Made by a program: the position numbers and the translations under genes. A DNA stretch of 64,000 nucleotides from Pelotalea chapellei. Its GTDB lineage: Bacteria; Desulfobacterota; Desulfuromonadia; Geobacterales; Pseudopelobacteraceae. The notes beneath the pieces are model-generated. The model saw only the letters and a program-made list of their open reading frames with translations, made no database searches and was not told the DNA's origin. Location of the stretch: positions 248,001-312,000 of the forward strand of contig NZ_JAHDYS010000002.1 in NCBI RefSeq assembly GCF_018531195.1, written 5' to 3'. This document shows, piece by piece, positions 8,791-18,567 of this stretch (its first letter is position 1; the number at the start of each line of letters is the position of its first letter).

Positions 8791-9996
8791 ATGAAGCAGC
8801 CGACCCATGTAAATCATTTCAGGAACAAAAAACGGCTGGCACGCATCATGATGCTGCTTAAACGCATCCGTCTGCCTGGCAAGCCGATCACCTACCGCCG
8901 TAATCGTGTTGTACTCTATCCAGATGGTCAACAGTTTTTCCAGACGCTTTTTGCCGCAATCCGCAGTGCCCGATCCTGCCTGCTTCTCGAATACTACCTG
9001 ATCCGCAATGACCGCACCGGTACCCTGTTTGCCACGGAACTCATCGCCGCCGTTCAGCGCGGCGTGCGGGTGATGCTCATCTATGATTACATCGGCTGCG
9101 TGGATACTCCTGCGTTCTATTTCAAATCCCTTTCACAGAACGGCATCGAGCTGGTGCCGTTTAATGTGCCCTCCTTCAGGCGTGGCATTGGTTGGTTCGA
9201 TCGCCGTGATCATCGCAAAATGACCATCGTTGATGGTTCCCTGGCTTTTCTCGGTGGGTGCAATATCGGAGACGAGTATGCGGGGCTTACTGAGCTGCCG
9301 CATCGTTTTCGAGATGTGGGCTTCAGCATCGCCGGAACTGTTGTTCAGGAACTGGTGCAGAAATTCGGCGAGACCTGGCAGATGGAGCGGGGCACTCTGC
9401 CGGATTTACAGTCGGCCATTGTGACCCAAGACGACCGCCGTCGGGGACAGGCCCGTGTGGCGATCGTCAGCGGCGGGCCTCATCAGCGCGCCTCATATAT
9501 CCGCAGTGCTTTTCTTCTGAATATTGCCACTGCATCCGAAGAGATTCTGGTAGCTACCCCCTATTTTGTGCCGGGGCCCCTGATCACTCGATATCTTTTA
9601 CGGGCGGTGCGGCGGGGCGTTCGGGTGTGCCTGCTGCTGCCGTCGCGCAGTGACGTGCCGCTGGTGCGTCTGCTGGGGCGCAGCTTCTATGGTGCTCTGT
9701 TAATCAAAGGTGTGGAAATTTACGAACTCGAGCATGAGATTCTGCATTCAAAGGTCATGCTGATTGATGGGGAGCGAACCGTAATCGGTTCGGCAAATCT
9801 GGACCAGCGCAGTTTTCATCGCAATTTTGAAATTAATGCAGTGATTGACAGCCGCACCTTTGGCAAACAGGTCCATCGCATGCTTCAGAAACAGTTTGCC
9901 GATTCACGCCGGATACAGCTGGAAGATCATGAACGCCGGGGAGTCCCTGCCAGGCTGATGGAGCGTGTTGTGAATCTTTTCAGCTGGTTTTTGTGA
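8791..9996 (+). CDS. Cardiolipin synthase-like phospholipase D protein
   Basis: 401 residues with two HKD motifs, HRKMTIVDG near residue 142 and HSKVMLIDG near 318, the catalytic pairs of the phospholipase D superfamily. The body resembles ClsB-type enzymes, which lack the N-terminal membrane helices of ClsA. Cardiolipin synthases join two phosphatidyl units at the inner membrane. The start has a weak ribosome site and a downstream ATG exists, so the N-terminus is uncertain. It converges with the glycosyltransferase gene and their 3' ends overlap by 17 nt. Confidence 0.88.
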   Translation: MKQPTHVNHFRNKKRLARIMMLLKRIRLPGKPITYRRNRVVLYPDGQQFFQTLFAAIRSARSCLLLEYYLIRNDRTGTLFATELIAAVQRGVRVMLIYDYIGCVDTPAFYFKSLSQNGIELVPFNVPSFRRGIGWFDRRDHRKMTIVDGSLAFLGGCNIGDEYAGLTELPHRFRDVGFSIAGTVVQELVQKFGETWQMERGTLPDLQSAIVTQDDRRRGQARVAIVSGGPHQRASYIRSAFLLNIATASEEILVATPYFVPGPLITRYLLRAVRRGVRVCLLLPSRSDVPLVRLLGRSFYGALLIKGVEIYELEHEILHSKVMLIDGERTVIGSANLDQRSFHRNFEINAVIDSRTFGKQVHRMLQKQFADSRRIQLEDHERRGVPARLMERVVNLFSWFL

Positions 9997-11071
9997 CGGG
10001 TTCCAGTCTTCGGCAGAGGAGCAGCATGGCGCGATGCCAGAGCCGAACCGCAGCACTGGCGACCCATGCGACCGGGGAGGAGCAGACAAAGGGAGCGCAG
10101 TAACGGTTGAAGCGATTTGTCCACTGCAGGCGTACCGATTCCGGCGGCAGAGAGCTGTGGAAGGCGTGACGGGCGTCCAGCCAAAAGAAAATCTGCCAGC
10201 TGTTTGCTGCCACATGCCGGCCGGTGGCCTGCCAAAAGGTGCGGCGCTGGTCTGGGGTGAAGGAGGCCAGCAGGATGCGGATCCCGTCCAGCAGAGGAAA
10301 CAGCAGTAATTTACCCGTTTCTGTGTGGCAGCGGTAGAGTCCGGGCAGCTCCCTGAAGAATTCATTCCATCCCACGGCAACGGCATTGACGATTACAGCA
10401 TTGACTATTTGGCGCCTCAAAAGCCCTTCAGTTTCGAAGCGTCGCGCAGATGTCGTGATCCGCACGGGCAGCAGCAACCAGCTTCCTTGTCGTGCAATGG
10501 TCTTTGCCAGACGGAGATCCTCAAGAAAGGGGAGACTGTCGTCGAACCTTCCTATGTCTTCAAAGCAGGAACGTGAAAGCATGTAGCCCTGATCGCCGCG
10601 GATGCAGTCTTCGCTGCTCAGGCATGCTTTGGCCTCGTAAAAATAAAATGCCAATGAGGGGTGGGTGGTCCGGCGCCTGAAATGAAGCCTGAAACGTGCG
10701 GCCACAGGGTGGGTTGATACCGACTGTCGGCTTGTCAGATACTGCAGGGCAATGGATAAAGTATCCGGGGCTTCGAAACGGGAATCCGCATGAAGAAAGA
10801 GGAGCATGTCCGCCCGGGCTACTGCCGCACCTGCATTCATCTGCCTCCCCCTTCCCGGTGGAGTGTCTAGCAGCTGCGTGGTGAATGAGTTTTCCCCTCC
10901 CAATTCCACTGCAATCTGCCGGGTGGTATCCGTGGAACCTCCATCACACAGCAGGAGTTCGAATAGAATATCTTTTTGATCAGCCAGCGTCTGAAAAAGG
11001 TCCGGCAGCTCCGTTTGTTCGTTAAGAAGCGGCACTATGATTGAAAGATCCGGCTTAGGGCTGAGGGGCAT
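9980..11071 (-). CDS. Family 2 glycosyltransferase (TIGR04283-like)
   Basis: 363 residues with a GT-A fold N-terminus: DLSIIVPLLNEQTELPDL, then the nucleotide-sugar site LLCDGGSTDTT. GRGRQMNAGAAVARAD and FLHADSR follow, a pattern seen in the TIGR04283 branch often found near radical-SAM/selenodomain genes. The C-terminal 150 residues extend beyond the core domain and are rich in Trp and Arg. The acceptor is unknown. A GGAGCGAG site lies before the ATG. The gene diverges from the TatD gene with almost no gap. Confidence 0.8.
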   Translation of the reverse strand: MPLSPKPDLSIIVPLLNEQTELPDLFQTLADQKDILFELLLCDGGSTDTTRQIAVELGGENSFTTQLLDTPPGRGRQMNAGAAVARADMLLFLHADSRFEAPDTLSIALQYLTSRQSVSTHPVAARFRLHFRRRTTHPSLAFYFYEAKACLSSEDCIRGDQGYMLSRSCFEDIGRFDDSLPFLEDLRLAKTIARQGSWLLLPVRITTSARRFETEGLLRRQIVNAVIVNAVAVGWNEFFRELPGLYRCHTETGKLLLFPLLDGIRILLASFTPDQRRTFWQATGRHVAANSWQIFFWLDARHAFHSSLPPESVRLQWTNRFNRYCAPFVCSSPVAWVASAAVRLWHRAMLLLCRRLEPVTKTS

Positions 11072-11099
11072 GTCACTCGCTCCTGGGAGAATTGACGTA

Positions 11100-11909
11100 G
11101 TGTATCCGAACAGACCACATTTGCAAGATGAAGCTGAGCCAGGGCTGATAGATACTCATTGCCATCTGGATTGTGATCTGCTGCGCCCGCATCTGCCAGT
11201 CCTGTTAAGTTCTGCGCGGGAAGCGGGTGTTACCGGGTGGGTCGTTCCGGGAGTGCATCCAACAGACTGGACACGTATGGCTGAGACAGCCAGGGAACAT
11301 TCGGGTGTTCAATGTGCTTTTGGCATTCACCCCATGCATGCCGATCTGGCTGATGAGCATACCTTGTCTCAACTTGCTGGAATTGCCGCCAGCGGTATCG
11401 CCGTAGGTGAAATTGGGCTTGACCCTCACTACCCGATTCCGTTGGAAATTCAGGAAATGGCTTTCCGTGCACAACTCCGGGTGGCTGTCTCTCTCAAACT
11501 GCCGGTGCTGATACACTGCAGGCGTTCTTTCCAGCATACACTGCAGGTTTTGGCTGAAGAGGGGGCTCAAAGGGTAGGGGGAATCATGCATGCCTTCTCT
11601 GGTTCGCTTGAGATGGCCCGGGAATTTATCAGGCTCGGGTTTGCAATCTCCATTTCCGGGACAGTCACCTGGCGAAATGCTGTCCGCCCGGTGCGCCTTG
11701 CACGGCAGATTCCTCTGGAATGGATGGTCTTTGAAACAGACGCGCCGGATATGACGCCGCAATGTTTCAGGGGAGAGTTTAACCGGCCGGAGTGGATGCG
11801 AGAGACAGTGGTTGTGGTTGCAGAGATGCGTGATATGCTGGTAGCGGACTTGATTGGTATTACTGTGACTAACACGCGGAGAATTTTACCACGGCTTCAA
11901 CTACTGTGA
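11100..11909 (+). CDS. TatD-family metal-dependent hydrolase/DNase
   Basis: About 269 residues from GTG at 11100, chosen because GGGAGA lies about ten bases upstream. ATGs at 11070 and 11037 are in frame, but they overlap the divergent gene and lack good ribosome sites. The TIM-barrel metal ligands of TatD are all seen: DTHCHLD near the start, GIHPMHA, AVGEIGLD, LIHCRR, MHAFSGS and FETDAPD. TatD enzymes are two-metal nucleases implicated in DNA repair and turnover. The C-terminal TNTRRILP is typical. Confidence 0.88.
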   Translation: MYPNRPHLQDEAEPGLIDTHCHLDCDLLRPHLPVLLSSAREAGVTGWVVPGVHPTDWTRMAETAREHSGVQCAFGIHPMHADLADEHTLSQLAGIAASGIAVGEIGLDPHYPIPLEIQEMAFRAQLRVAVSLKLPVLIHCRRSFQHTLQVLAEEGAQRVGGIMHAFSGSLEMAREFIRLGFAISISGTVTWRNAVRPVRLARQIPLEWMVFETDAPDMTPQCFRGEFNRPEWMRETVVVVAEMRDMLVADLIGITVTNTRRILPRLQLL

Positions 11910-11980
11910 AGACTGTCTTTTCGGTTAGAGCTGTGCTATGTTTGACAGCCAAATAACTTCTGATATAGTTGGAGACAGTA

Positions 11981-12313
11981 ATGAAACGTGTCCTGCTGCT
12001 GGGTCTTGCCGCTTTTGCCGCTCTTGAAGGTTGTGCGATGTTCACCGCCTGGAAAAGCATACCCCCTCCCGGTGGCTGTGATGAGTGTCACACCGTGGCT
12101 ATCAGTTCCAACTGGCAGGTTGCCTATAAACCTGCAACTGTGGCAGATGAGCGTGGTCGCCAGGCGTTTCAGACGCCTGAATATAACATGCCTGTACTGG
12201 GGAAACAGGAATCCCCACTGGAAACGAAGAAAGTACAGGAGCTGCAGTGTTTCGAATGCCACAAATCACCAACACCGGCCCACCGCGAGCGCAAGGGCCG
12301 TTTTCACCATTGA
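11981..12313 (+). CDS. Small diheme c-type cytochrome lipoprotein
   Basis: 110 residues from the ATG at 11981, which follows GGAGACAGTA. The N-terminus is a lipoprotein signal ending in LEGC, near residue 18. Two CxxCH heme-binding motifs, CDECH and CFECH, lie near residues 33 and 92. The mature protein should be anchored on the periplasmic side and carry two covalent hemes. Such small cytochromes are abundant in Geobacter and relatives, which respire metals. The function is not known; electron transfer is inferred from the hemes. Confidence 0.82.
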   Translation: MKRVLLLGLAAFAALEGCAMFTAWKSIPPPGGCDECHTVAISSNWQVAYKPATVADERGRQAFQTPEYNMPVLGKQESPLETKKVQELQCFECHKSPTPAHRERKGRFHH

Positions 12314-12347
12314 ATTGTATACCGTATACGTCAGTATTAAAAATATC

Positions 12348-12375
12348 TTGACTTAAATGTTTTTACGAGTATATT
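12348..12375 (+). promoter_or_regulatory. Sigma-70-like promoter of the small lipoprotein gene
   Basis: TTGACT and TATATT are separated by 16 bp in an AT-rich gap about 70 bp before the lipoprotein start at 12444. Spacing and sequence are close to consensus. Confidence 0.6.
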
Positions 12376-12443
12376 CACAAGTCGATTTTTAAAACCATGC
12401 GCTTTGCGTTTAAATGGTGAATTCCAAAAAAGAGGTGACACAC

Positions 12444-12656
12444 ATGAAAAAGCTTATTACCCTGACACTCGTACTGGCCCTTGCTGCTGCTTTCACTGCT
12501 GGCTGCAAGAAAAAAGAAGAAGCTCCTGCCACTCCTGCTGCTCCTGCAGTTGAGGCTCCTAAAGCTCCTGAGCAGAAGCCTATGTCTTCCGCAACTGCAG
12601 CTCCTGCTGCTGCTACTCCTGCAGCTCCTGCTGCTGAGCCAGAGAAAAAGCACTAA
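12444..12656 (+). CDS. Small Ala/Pro-rich lipoprotein
   Basis: 70 residues from the ATG at 12444, with AGAGGTG upstream. A signal peptide runs to a lipobox FTAGC near residue 20, then KKKEE, then a low-complexity region of Ala, Pro and Glu ending in EKKH. It has no recognisable domain and is likely a lipid-anchored periplasmic tether or abundant small envelope protein. It has its own promoter and a strong terminator, so it is a single-gene unit that may be highly expressed. The function is unknown. Confidence 0.75.
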   Translation: MKKLITLTLVLALAAAFTAGCKKKEEAPATPAAPAVEAPKAPEQKPMSSATAAPAAATPAAPAAEPEKKH

Positions 12657-12680
12657 TTCAGAAGTAACTATCTGGTTGCA

Positions 12681-12713
12681 AAAAGCCTGTGGGATTTCCC
12701 GCAGGCTTTTTTT
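12681..12713 (+). terminator. Intrinsic terminator after the lipoprotein gene
   Basis: GCCTGTGGG and CCCGCAGGC pair around ATTT with one G-T pair, followed by TTTTTTT. It may also serve pckA from the other side, since an A-run precedes the stem. Confidence 0.85.
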
Positions 12714-12737
12714 ATTGATGCGATTCATTGCATAATA

Positions 12738-14330
12738 TTACATCACCTGAACCACATTCTCCGGTACGTAAGCAGCATACTGCTTGAAGTTCTCTCTGAA
12801 TAGCGAGATCAGTTTGTGCGCCGTTTCATCATATGAATCCTTATTTTCCCACACAGCGCGGGGGGTGAGAATTTCCGGTGGAACACCGGGACAGGCAGAG
12901 GGAATATCAAGACCAAAAAATGGGTCTTTATTAAATGAACCTCTCGCAAGGGAACCATCTAGTGCGGCATTAATAAGGTTTCTTGAATAAGCAATGTTTA
13001 TCCGACTACCAATACCGTATGGACCTCCGCTCCACCCCGTATTAACAAGCCAGCAGGTGACATTATGACGTTCAATCCTTTCTCTGAACAGGTTTCCGTA
13101 GGTTGCTGGCGGCAAGGGCATGAAAGGACCGCCGAAACAGGTTGAGAAAGTTGCAGCTGGCTCCGATATCCCGGTCTCTGTGCCTGCGACACGTGACGTG
13201 TAGCCTGACAAGAAGTGATACAGCGCCTGCTCCCTGCTAAGTCGTCCTATGGGCGGCATCAGGCCATAGGCATCGCAGGTCAGCATGATTATGGCGGCAG
13301 GGTGTCCAGTAGTTCCAGAGCAGACTACATTCGGAATATGCGACAAAGGATAGGATGCTCGGGTATTTTCGGTAAAGATATCGTTATTCAGGTCTATGCG
13401 TCGTGTGTGGGTATCCAGGGCGACATTTTCAAGTATAGTTCCAAACTTGCGGGTGGTTTCATAAATCCTGGGTTCTGCTTCTTTGTGTAATCGTATTATT
13501 TTGGCGTAGCATCCCCCCTCGAAATTGAAAATTCCCTTATCGTCCCACCCATGCTCGTCATCTCCAATCAGCTTACGGTCAGGATCAGTCGACAACGTGG
13601 TTTTGCCGGTGCCGGAGAGTCCGAAAAAAAGAGCTGTATCTCCTTGCGGTCCCACATTTGCTGCGCAATGCATGGGCAACACCTGCTTTTCCAATGGAAG
13701 CAGGTAATTGAGAGTCGTAAATATGGATTTTTTTATTTCACCGGCATAACTGGTTCCACCGATGATAATGGCTTTTCGGGAGAAGTTGATAATTATGAAG
13801 GCTTCTGAATGTGTCCCATCAAGATCAGGGTTTGCGCGGAAACTGGGCAAATCGATCAGGGTAAAATGTGATGCAAATTGTTCAAGTTCCTTTGGAGTGG
13901 CTTGAATAAACATGTTGCGGCTAAAGAGAGAGTGCCACGCTTTTTCAGATATTATGCGTACTGGAAGGCGATAATTGTGATCAGCACCGGCAAAACAATC
14001 CTGGACAAAAAGATCTCTGCCATGCATGTAAGCTACCATACGGTTGTACAGAGCATCGAAACGATCTGGGTCAAATGGCTTATTTACTGCTCCCCAGTTT
14101 ACGTGCTCATGACTTATCTCATCATCCACAATAAATTTATCATTGGCTGCACGTCCGGTATAATGACCTGTCTTGACTGCAATAGCTCCCAGATGGGTCA
14201 GTAATCCCTCACCCCGTTTGACTATCTGCTCATATAAAACTGCAGTCGGTGCAGTCCAGTGAATCAAATTGGCATTGGTAATGCCATGTGCCTCCAACCC
14301 GGTACCGCGAGTAACTTCATTAAAATTCAT
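12738..14330 (-). CDS. pckA: Phosphoenolpyruvate carboxykinase (ATP)
   Basis: 530 residues, normal for the ATP enzyme, which converts oxaloacetate and ATP to PEP and CO2 for gluconeogenesis. The P-loop GLSGTGKTTLS is near residue 240, followed by the kinase-2 region GDDEHGWDDKGIFNFEGG. HYTGRAANDKF near the start and ENTRASYPL also fit. AAGGGAG lies before the ATG. The gene lies just downstream of a GTP-dependent PEPCK on the same strand, with a terminator between them. Confidence 0.97.
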   Translation of the reverse strand: MNFNEVTRGTGLEAHGITNANLIHWTAPTAVLYEQIVKRGEGLLTHLGAIAVKTGHYTGRAANDKFIVDDEISHEHVNWGAVNKPFDPDRFDALYNRMVAYMHGRDLFVQDCFAGADHNYRLPVRIISEKAWHSLFSRNMFIQATPKELEQFASHFTLIDLPSFRANPDLDGTHSEAFIIINFSRKAIIIGGTSYAGEIKKSIFTTLNYLLPLEKQVLPMHCAANVGPQGDTALFFGLSGTGKTTLSTDPDRKLIGDDEHGWDDKGIFNFEGGCYAKIIRLHKEAEPRIYETTRKFGTILENVALDTHTRRIDLNNDIFTENTRASYPLSHIPNVVCSGTTGHPAAIIMLTCDAYGLMPPIGRLSREQALYHFLSGYTSRVAGTETGISEPAATFSTCFGGPFMPLPPATYGNLFRERIERHNVTCWLVNTGWSGGPYGIGSRINIAYSRNLINAALDGSLARGSFNKDPFFGLDIPSACPGVPPEILTPRAVWENKDSYDETAHKLISLFRENFKQYAAYVPENVVQVM

Positions 14331-14390
14331 GGTTTCTCCCTTACCAGCATCACCCTCTCTTGCAAAATCTTATCATACGAACGCCATAAG

Positions 14391-14440
14391 GCAAAAGCCG
14401 GGAGACGTTCAGAATTTCCTGTCGTCGCCCGGCTTTTGTC
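14391..14440 (-). terminator. Intrinsic terminator after pckG
   Basis: AAAAGCCGGG-A-GACG pairs with CGTC-G-CCCGGCTTTT. It lies downstream of pckG and upstream of pckA on the minus strand, so the two PEPCK genes are probably separate transcripts. Confidence 0.75.
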
Positions 14441-14469
14441 ATTGTAGAAAGCTTGTTAATTAGATCTAG

Positions 14470-16323
14470 TTATTCGTTCCAACCTTCAGGATGAACGTCG
14501 CCAATCTGCTCCCAGTGCTCGGGTGAACGCCAGAGACTGGAGAGAATCAGTTCGCGGATGTGCAGGAACTCTTTGGGCAGGCGGTCATACATCTTGACGA
14601 ACAGCTCTTCGTGGGAGATGACCTCGTTTTGCCATACGTCGCGGTCAACGGACATCAGTTCGTTGAATGTCTCGCGGCTCATGTCGAGGCCGCTCCAGTC
14701 CATATCCTCGTATTTTGGCATCCATCCCAGCGGAGATTCAACGGCGCCGCACTTGCCCTGAACGCGCTCGACGATCCACTTCAGCACCCGCATGTTGTCG
14801 CCGTACCCGGGCCAGATGAACTTGCCGTTAGCATCCTTGCGGAACCAGTTGACGCTGAAGATGCGGGGCGGCTTGGCGATGTTGCGACCGAACTGCAGCC
14901 AATGGGCGAAATAATCCGCCATGTGGTAGCCGCAGAAGGGAAGCATGGCGAACGGATCGCGGCGCACGTTGCCGGTGGCGCCGACTGCTGCTGCGGTGGT
15001 TTCGGAGCCGAGGGTCGAGGCCAGATAGACACCGTAGTTCCAGTTGAAGGCCTGGTAAACCAGCGGTACGGTGTCCTTGCGGCGACCGCCGAAGATGAAG
15101 GCGCTCATAGGCACCCCTTTGGGGTTTTCCCAATCGGGATCGATACAGGGGCACTGGGAAGCCGGAGCTGTAAAGCGGGCGTTGGGGTGGGCTGCCGGGC
15201 GGCCGCAGCCGGGGGTCCACTCGTTTCCCTGCCAGTCGGTCAACTTTGCGGGGGGCTCGCCGTCCATCCCCTCCCACCAGACGTCGCCGTCCTCGGTGAG
15301 TGCCACGTTGGTGAAGATCGAATTCTTCTCGCAGGAGATCATGGCGTTCGGATTGGTCTTGTAGTTGGTGCCCGGCGCCACGCCGAAGTAGCCGAATTCG
15401 GGGTTGATGGCATAGACCTGGCCGTCGGCGCCCGGCTTGATCCAGGCAATGTCGTCACCGATGGTGGTCACCTTCCACCCCTTTTCCTGGAGCGGCTTGG
15501 GTGGGATCAGCATGGCGAAGTTGGTCTTACCGCAGGCACTCGGGAATGCGGCGCCCACATAGGTCTTTTCGCCGGTCGGGGACTCGACGCCGAGGATCAG
15601 CATGTGCTCGGCCAGCCACCCCTCGTCCTTGCCCTGTTTGGAGGCGATACGCAGGGCAAGGCACTTCTTGCCCAGCAGGGCGTTGCCGCCGTAGCCGGAA
15701 CCGAAGGACCAGATGGCACGCTCTTCGGGGAAATGAACTATGTATTTCTCTTTGTTGCAGGGCCAGGATACGTCCTTCTGACCCGGTTGGAGCGGCGCAC
15801 CGACCGAGTGGAGACAAGGGACGAATTCGCCGTTACCCAAGGCGTCAAGCACCTGCTTGCCCATGCGGGTCATGATGCGCATGTTGACGGCTACGTAGGG
15901 AGAGTCGGAGATCTCGATACCGATTTTGGCGATCGGAGAGCCGATCGGACCCATGCTGAAGGGGATCACGTACATGGTGCGTCCCTTCATGCACCCCTTG
16001 AAGAGGCCGTGGAGTTTCTCTTTCATCTCTTTGGGATTCATCCAGTTATTGGTCGGGCCGGCATCTTCCTTGGAAAGGCTGCAGATGAAGGTACGATCTT
16101 CGACACGCGCCACATCAATAGGGTCTGACCAGGCCAGGTAGCTGTTGGGACGTTTCTTGTCGTTCAGCTTGCGGAACGTGCCGCTCTGCACGAGCTGCTC
16201 GCACAGATTGTCGTATTCTTCCTGGGATCCGTCACACCAGTGGATCTTGGCCGGCTCACACATGACCGCAACTTCTTCAACCCACTTCAGCAGCTGCTCG
16301 TTGTTAGGAACATCGTAACTCAT
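14470..16323 (-). CDS. pckG: Phosphoenolpyruvate carboxykinase (GTP)
   Basis: 617 residues. It carries the GTP-PEPCK hallmark P-loop [12 protein letters not shown], with the reactive cysteine, near residue 284, and the metal-site GDDIAWIKP. The N-terminal half contains the PEP-binding [11 protein letters not shown]. The enzyme makes PEP from oxaloacetate using GTP. It is unrelated in close sequence to the ATP enzyme encoded next to it. GGAGGAGTGGAGT precedes the ATG. The coding strand is GC-rich with strong codon bias, producing a long antisense open frame that is not a gene. Confidence 0.97.
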   Translation of the reverse strand: MSYDVPNNEQLLKWVEEVAVMCEPAKIHWCDGSQEEYDNLCEQLVQSGTFRKLNDKKRPNSYLAWSDPIDVARVEDRTFICSLSKEDAGPTNNWMNPKEMKEKLHGLFKGCMKGRTMYVIPFSMGPIGSPIAKIGIEISDSPYVAVNMRIMTRMGKQVLDALGNGEFVPCLHSVGAPLQPGQKDVSWPCNKEKYIVHFPEERAIWSFGSGYGGNALLGKKCLALRIASKQGKDEGWLAEHMLILGVESPTGEKTYVGAAFPSACGKTNFAMLIPPKPLQEKGWKVTTIGDDIAWIKPGADGQVYAINPEFGYFGVAPGTNYKTNPNAMISCEKNSIFTNVALTEDGDVWWEGMDGEPPAKLTDWQGNEWTPGCGRPAAHPNARFTAPASQCPCIDPDWENPKGVPMSAFIFGGRRKDTVPLVYQAFNWNYGVYLASTLGSETTAAAVGATGNVRRDPFAMLPFCGYHMADYFAHWLQFGRNIAKPPRIFSVNWFRKDANGKFIWPGYGDNMRVLKWIVERVQGKCGAVESPLGWMPKYEDMDWSGLDMSRETFNELMSVDRDVWQNEVISHEELFVKMYDRLPKEFLHIRELILSSLWRSPEHWEQIGDVHPEGWNE

Positions 16324-16509
16324 ACTCCACTCCTCCTCATGTAGTTAAGTTTCGTGCTTAATAGTAAATCTCTGTAAAACGCCGGATTCAACTTCTGATC
16401 TACCAGAGGCGGGATTATTGCCGTGAAGGGGGCGTGGAAACAAAAAATTTACTATGACTAAATACCACAACAATGTTTCTTTGTAAAAAATTTAATTTAA
16501 TGTTTTCCG

Positions 16510-16543
16510 AAAAAAAAGCCGGAACACATTTTATGCTCCGGCT
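16510..16543 (-). terminator. Intrinsic terminator after pal
   Basis: AGCCGGA (16517-16523) pairs with TCCGGCT (16537-16543). On the minus strand the stem is followed by a run of T. It lies about 20 bp after the pal stop codon. Confidence 0.8.
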
Positions 16544-16563
16544 GATTTCTATTCAGTATTAAC

Positions 16564-17145
16564 TTACTTAATTATCACAAACTCTGCACGCCGATTTTTT
16601 GCCCAGGCTGCTTCGTCGTGTCCATCAACTGCCGGTTTTTCTTTACCATAGCTGACAATGGAAAGCCTTTCAGGCTTTACGCCCAGGGTCAACAAATATT
16701 GCAGAGCGGATTTGGCACGACGCTCACCCAATGCAAGGTTGTATTCAGCGGAGCCGCGTTCATCACAATGTCCCTCGATTTTCACCTTTGCGTTTGGCTG
16801 GCTCTTCAGCAGGGTTTCAGCATTTCTGTTGAGAACATCGCGTGTATCCTGGCGAAGATCGGATCGATCAAGATCAAAATAGACAGTTTCAAGAACCGCT
16901 TCGGCGGCGGAAGCTTTGGGTGTTTCAGCTTCAGCCATCTTTGGCTGTTCTACCTGTTGCTGTTCTGCTGCAGGAGCCTTTGGTTGCTCCACCGGTTTGG
17001 GAGGTTCGGGTTGTGTCGGTTCTGTCTTGGGAGCGGTGGTTACGACCGGTTCCTCGGATTTGACGACCTCCTTGTTCGCACATCCACCGGAAATTAATGC
17101 CGCGGCGCCAAGTGCTGCCATCAGTGAAATCATCCCTCGTTTCAT
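16564..17145 (-). CDS. pal: Peptidoglycan-associated lipoprotein Pal
   Basis: 193 residues from the ATG at 17145, which has AAGGAGA upstream; the in-frame ATG six codons earlier lacks it. A lipoprotein signal ends at SGGC, then comes a Pro/Glu/Gln-rich linker, then an OmpA-like domain with VYFDLDRSDLR and IEGHCDERGSAEYNLALGERRA, which binds peptidoglycan. Pal anchors the outer membrane to the wall and works with TolB. It is the last gene of the tolQRAB-pal series. The linker is longer than in E. coli. Confidence 0.95.
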   Translation of the reverse strand: MKRGMISLMAALGAAALISGGCANKEVVKSEEPVVTTAPKTEPTQPEPPKPVEQPKAPAAEQQQVEQPKMAEAETPKASAAEAVLETVYFDLDRSDLRQDTRDVLNRNAETLLKSQPNAKVKIEGHCDERGSAEYNLALGERRAKSALQYLLTLGVKPERLSIVSYGKEKPAVDGHDEAAWAKNRRAEFVIIK

Positions 17146-17268
17146 TGTAGTTCTCCTTGTCAAAAAATAAGGCCATCAGCCTTGAAAAGTCAGAGTCAAA
17201 TTATACATCTCAAAGGATAATATGCAATCTGTAATCTGGTTGACAGTGAATTCATACTTAGAGGCAAT

Positions 17269-18567
17269 TCAGTAGCGTGGCGACCAGGCAGGTTGACTGG
17301 CACTTCCCTTACCTTGACCGACCCTGGTCTGGCCGGTGCCATCAGCGCGCATTACATAAACACCCTGCACACCACTGCGCTTTGAGCTGAATGCAATGAA
17401 GCGGCCATCGGGTGACCAGGAGGGATTCTCATTGCTGCCATCAGTCGTAAGTTGGGTGTCATTGCTGCCATCAACATTGATAGTGTAGATCTGGAATGAA
17501 CCGCCTTGCTGGCGAACATAGGCGATCCGGTCTCCTTTTGGTGACCAGCGCGGATTGACGTTATAGCTGCCGCTTCCTGTCAGGCGGTGAGTGTTGCTGC
17601 CATCAGCATTCATGATGAAAACCTGTGGCTTGCCGAGTCGGTCGGAAACAAAGGCGAGCCGTGTACCATCCGGTGACCAGGCCGGATAGATTTCGATGGC
17701 CGGGTTGACGGTTAATCGGACCGGATTGCTGCCATCCCGGGCAATGGTGTAGATTTCCGAGTCACCGTCCTTACTCAATGCCAAGGCTATCCTTGTTCCG
17801 TCTGGTGACCAGGTGCCGGTGACATTCAGGCCTTTGCGGTTTGACACCGGTATTTCAGCTGTGCTGAAAAGCGATCTTCGATATAGATCCGGATTGCCCT
17901 TTTTATAGGAAGTGAAAATGATTTCACGACCATCGCGTGAAAAATCTGGGTTTAGATTGATGGAGCCGTTATTGGTCAGAGGTAGCGCGTTGTGACCGTC
18001 CCAGTCCATGATGGCAATTTCCTTGTTACGGTTGTGAGTGGAAACGAAAGTGATACGGGTAGTAAAACATCCTTTTTCGCCGGTTAGTGCCAGCATTATT
18101 TCATCGGAAAAAGAGTGCGCGAACCTGCGAAGGTCCTGTTTTTTTCCAAGAAATCGTCTGGCCGTCATCATTTTTTGATTAGGGAGATCGAAAAGTCGGA
18201 ATTCAACTGTCAGTTCGTTGCCCTTCAAGCTGTACTCGCTGCGGACAAGCAGGTCGTAGCCTGCATTTTTCCAGGCCACGAATTCTGTTTGTGCCAAAGG
18301 AGGACTAACCGTTCCGGTGGCAGGCTCCCTGGAGGCAGCTGCTACTGTTCCGGACATGTTGATGTCAAAGGTTATGACATCACCTAGTTCCTTGGCAATC
18401 GCAGGAGTAACGGTATCCACGCTGCGTGGAACATCCACTGCCAGTTTTAATTGACGGTTGCCTGGTGCGGTCACCTCGATAAAACTGTCTTGTGCCGAAA
18501 CCGCATTCGGTGCAATCAGCAGCACCGCACCTACGATCAGCTTTAATGTAATCCGCATAAATTTCAT
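17269..18567 (-). CDS. tolB: Tol-Pal system protein TolB
   Basis: 432 residues with a cleavable signal ending around VSA-QDSF. The N-terminal domain is followed by a six-bladed beta-propeller with repeated WSPDG/RDG motifs from about residue 200 to the end. TolB is periplasmic and shuttles between Pal and the TolA energy transducer. The ATG overlaps the tolA stop in an ATGA junction, so translation is coupled. Pal lies 123 bp downstream. Confidence 0.95.
   Translation of the reverse strand: MKFMRITLKLIVGAVLLIAPNAVSAQDSFIEVTAPGNRQLKLAVDVPRSVDTVTPAIAKELGDVITFDINMSGTVAAASREPATGTVSPPLAQTEFVAWKNAGYDLLVRSEYSLKGNELTVEFRLFDLPNQKMMTARRFLGKKQDLRRFAHSFSDEIMLALTGEKGCFTTRITFVSTHNRNKEIAIMDWDGHNALPLTNNGSINLNPDFSRDGREIIFTSYKKGNPDLYRRSLFSTAEIPVSNRKGLNVTGTWSPDGTRIALALSKDGDSEIYTIARDGSNPVRLTVNPAIEIYPAWSPDGTRLAFVSDRLGKPQVFIMNADGSNTHRLTGSGSYNVNPRWSPKGDRIAYVRQQGGSFQIYTINVDGSNDTQLTTDGSNENPSWSPDGRFIAFSSKRSGVQGVYVMRADGTGQTRVGQGKGSASQPAWSPRY

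Noticed and set aside
14560-16128. 522-codon open frame antisense to pckG
   Set aside because: It is a shadow of the GC-rich pckG coding strand. It has no ribosome site and no family resemblance.
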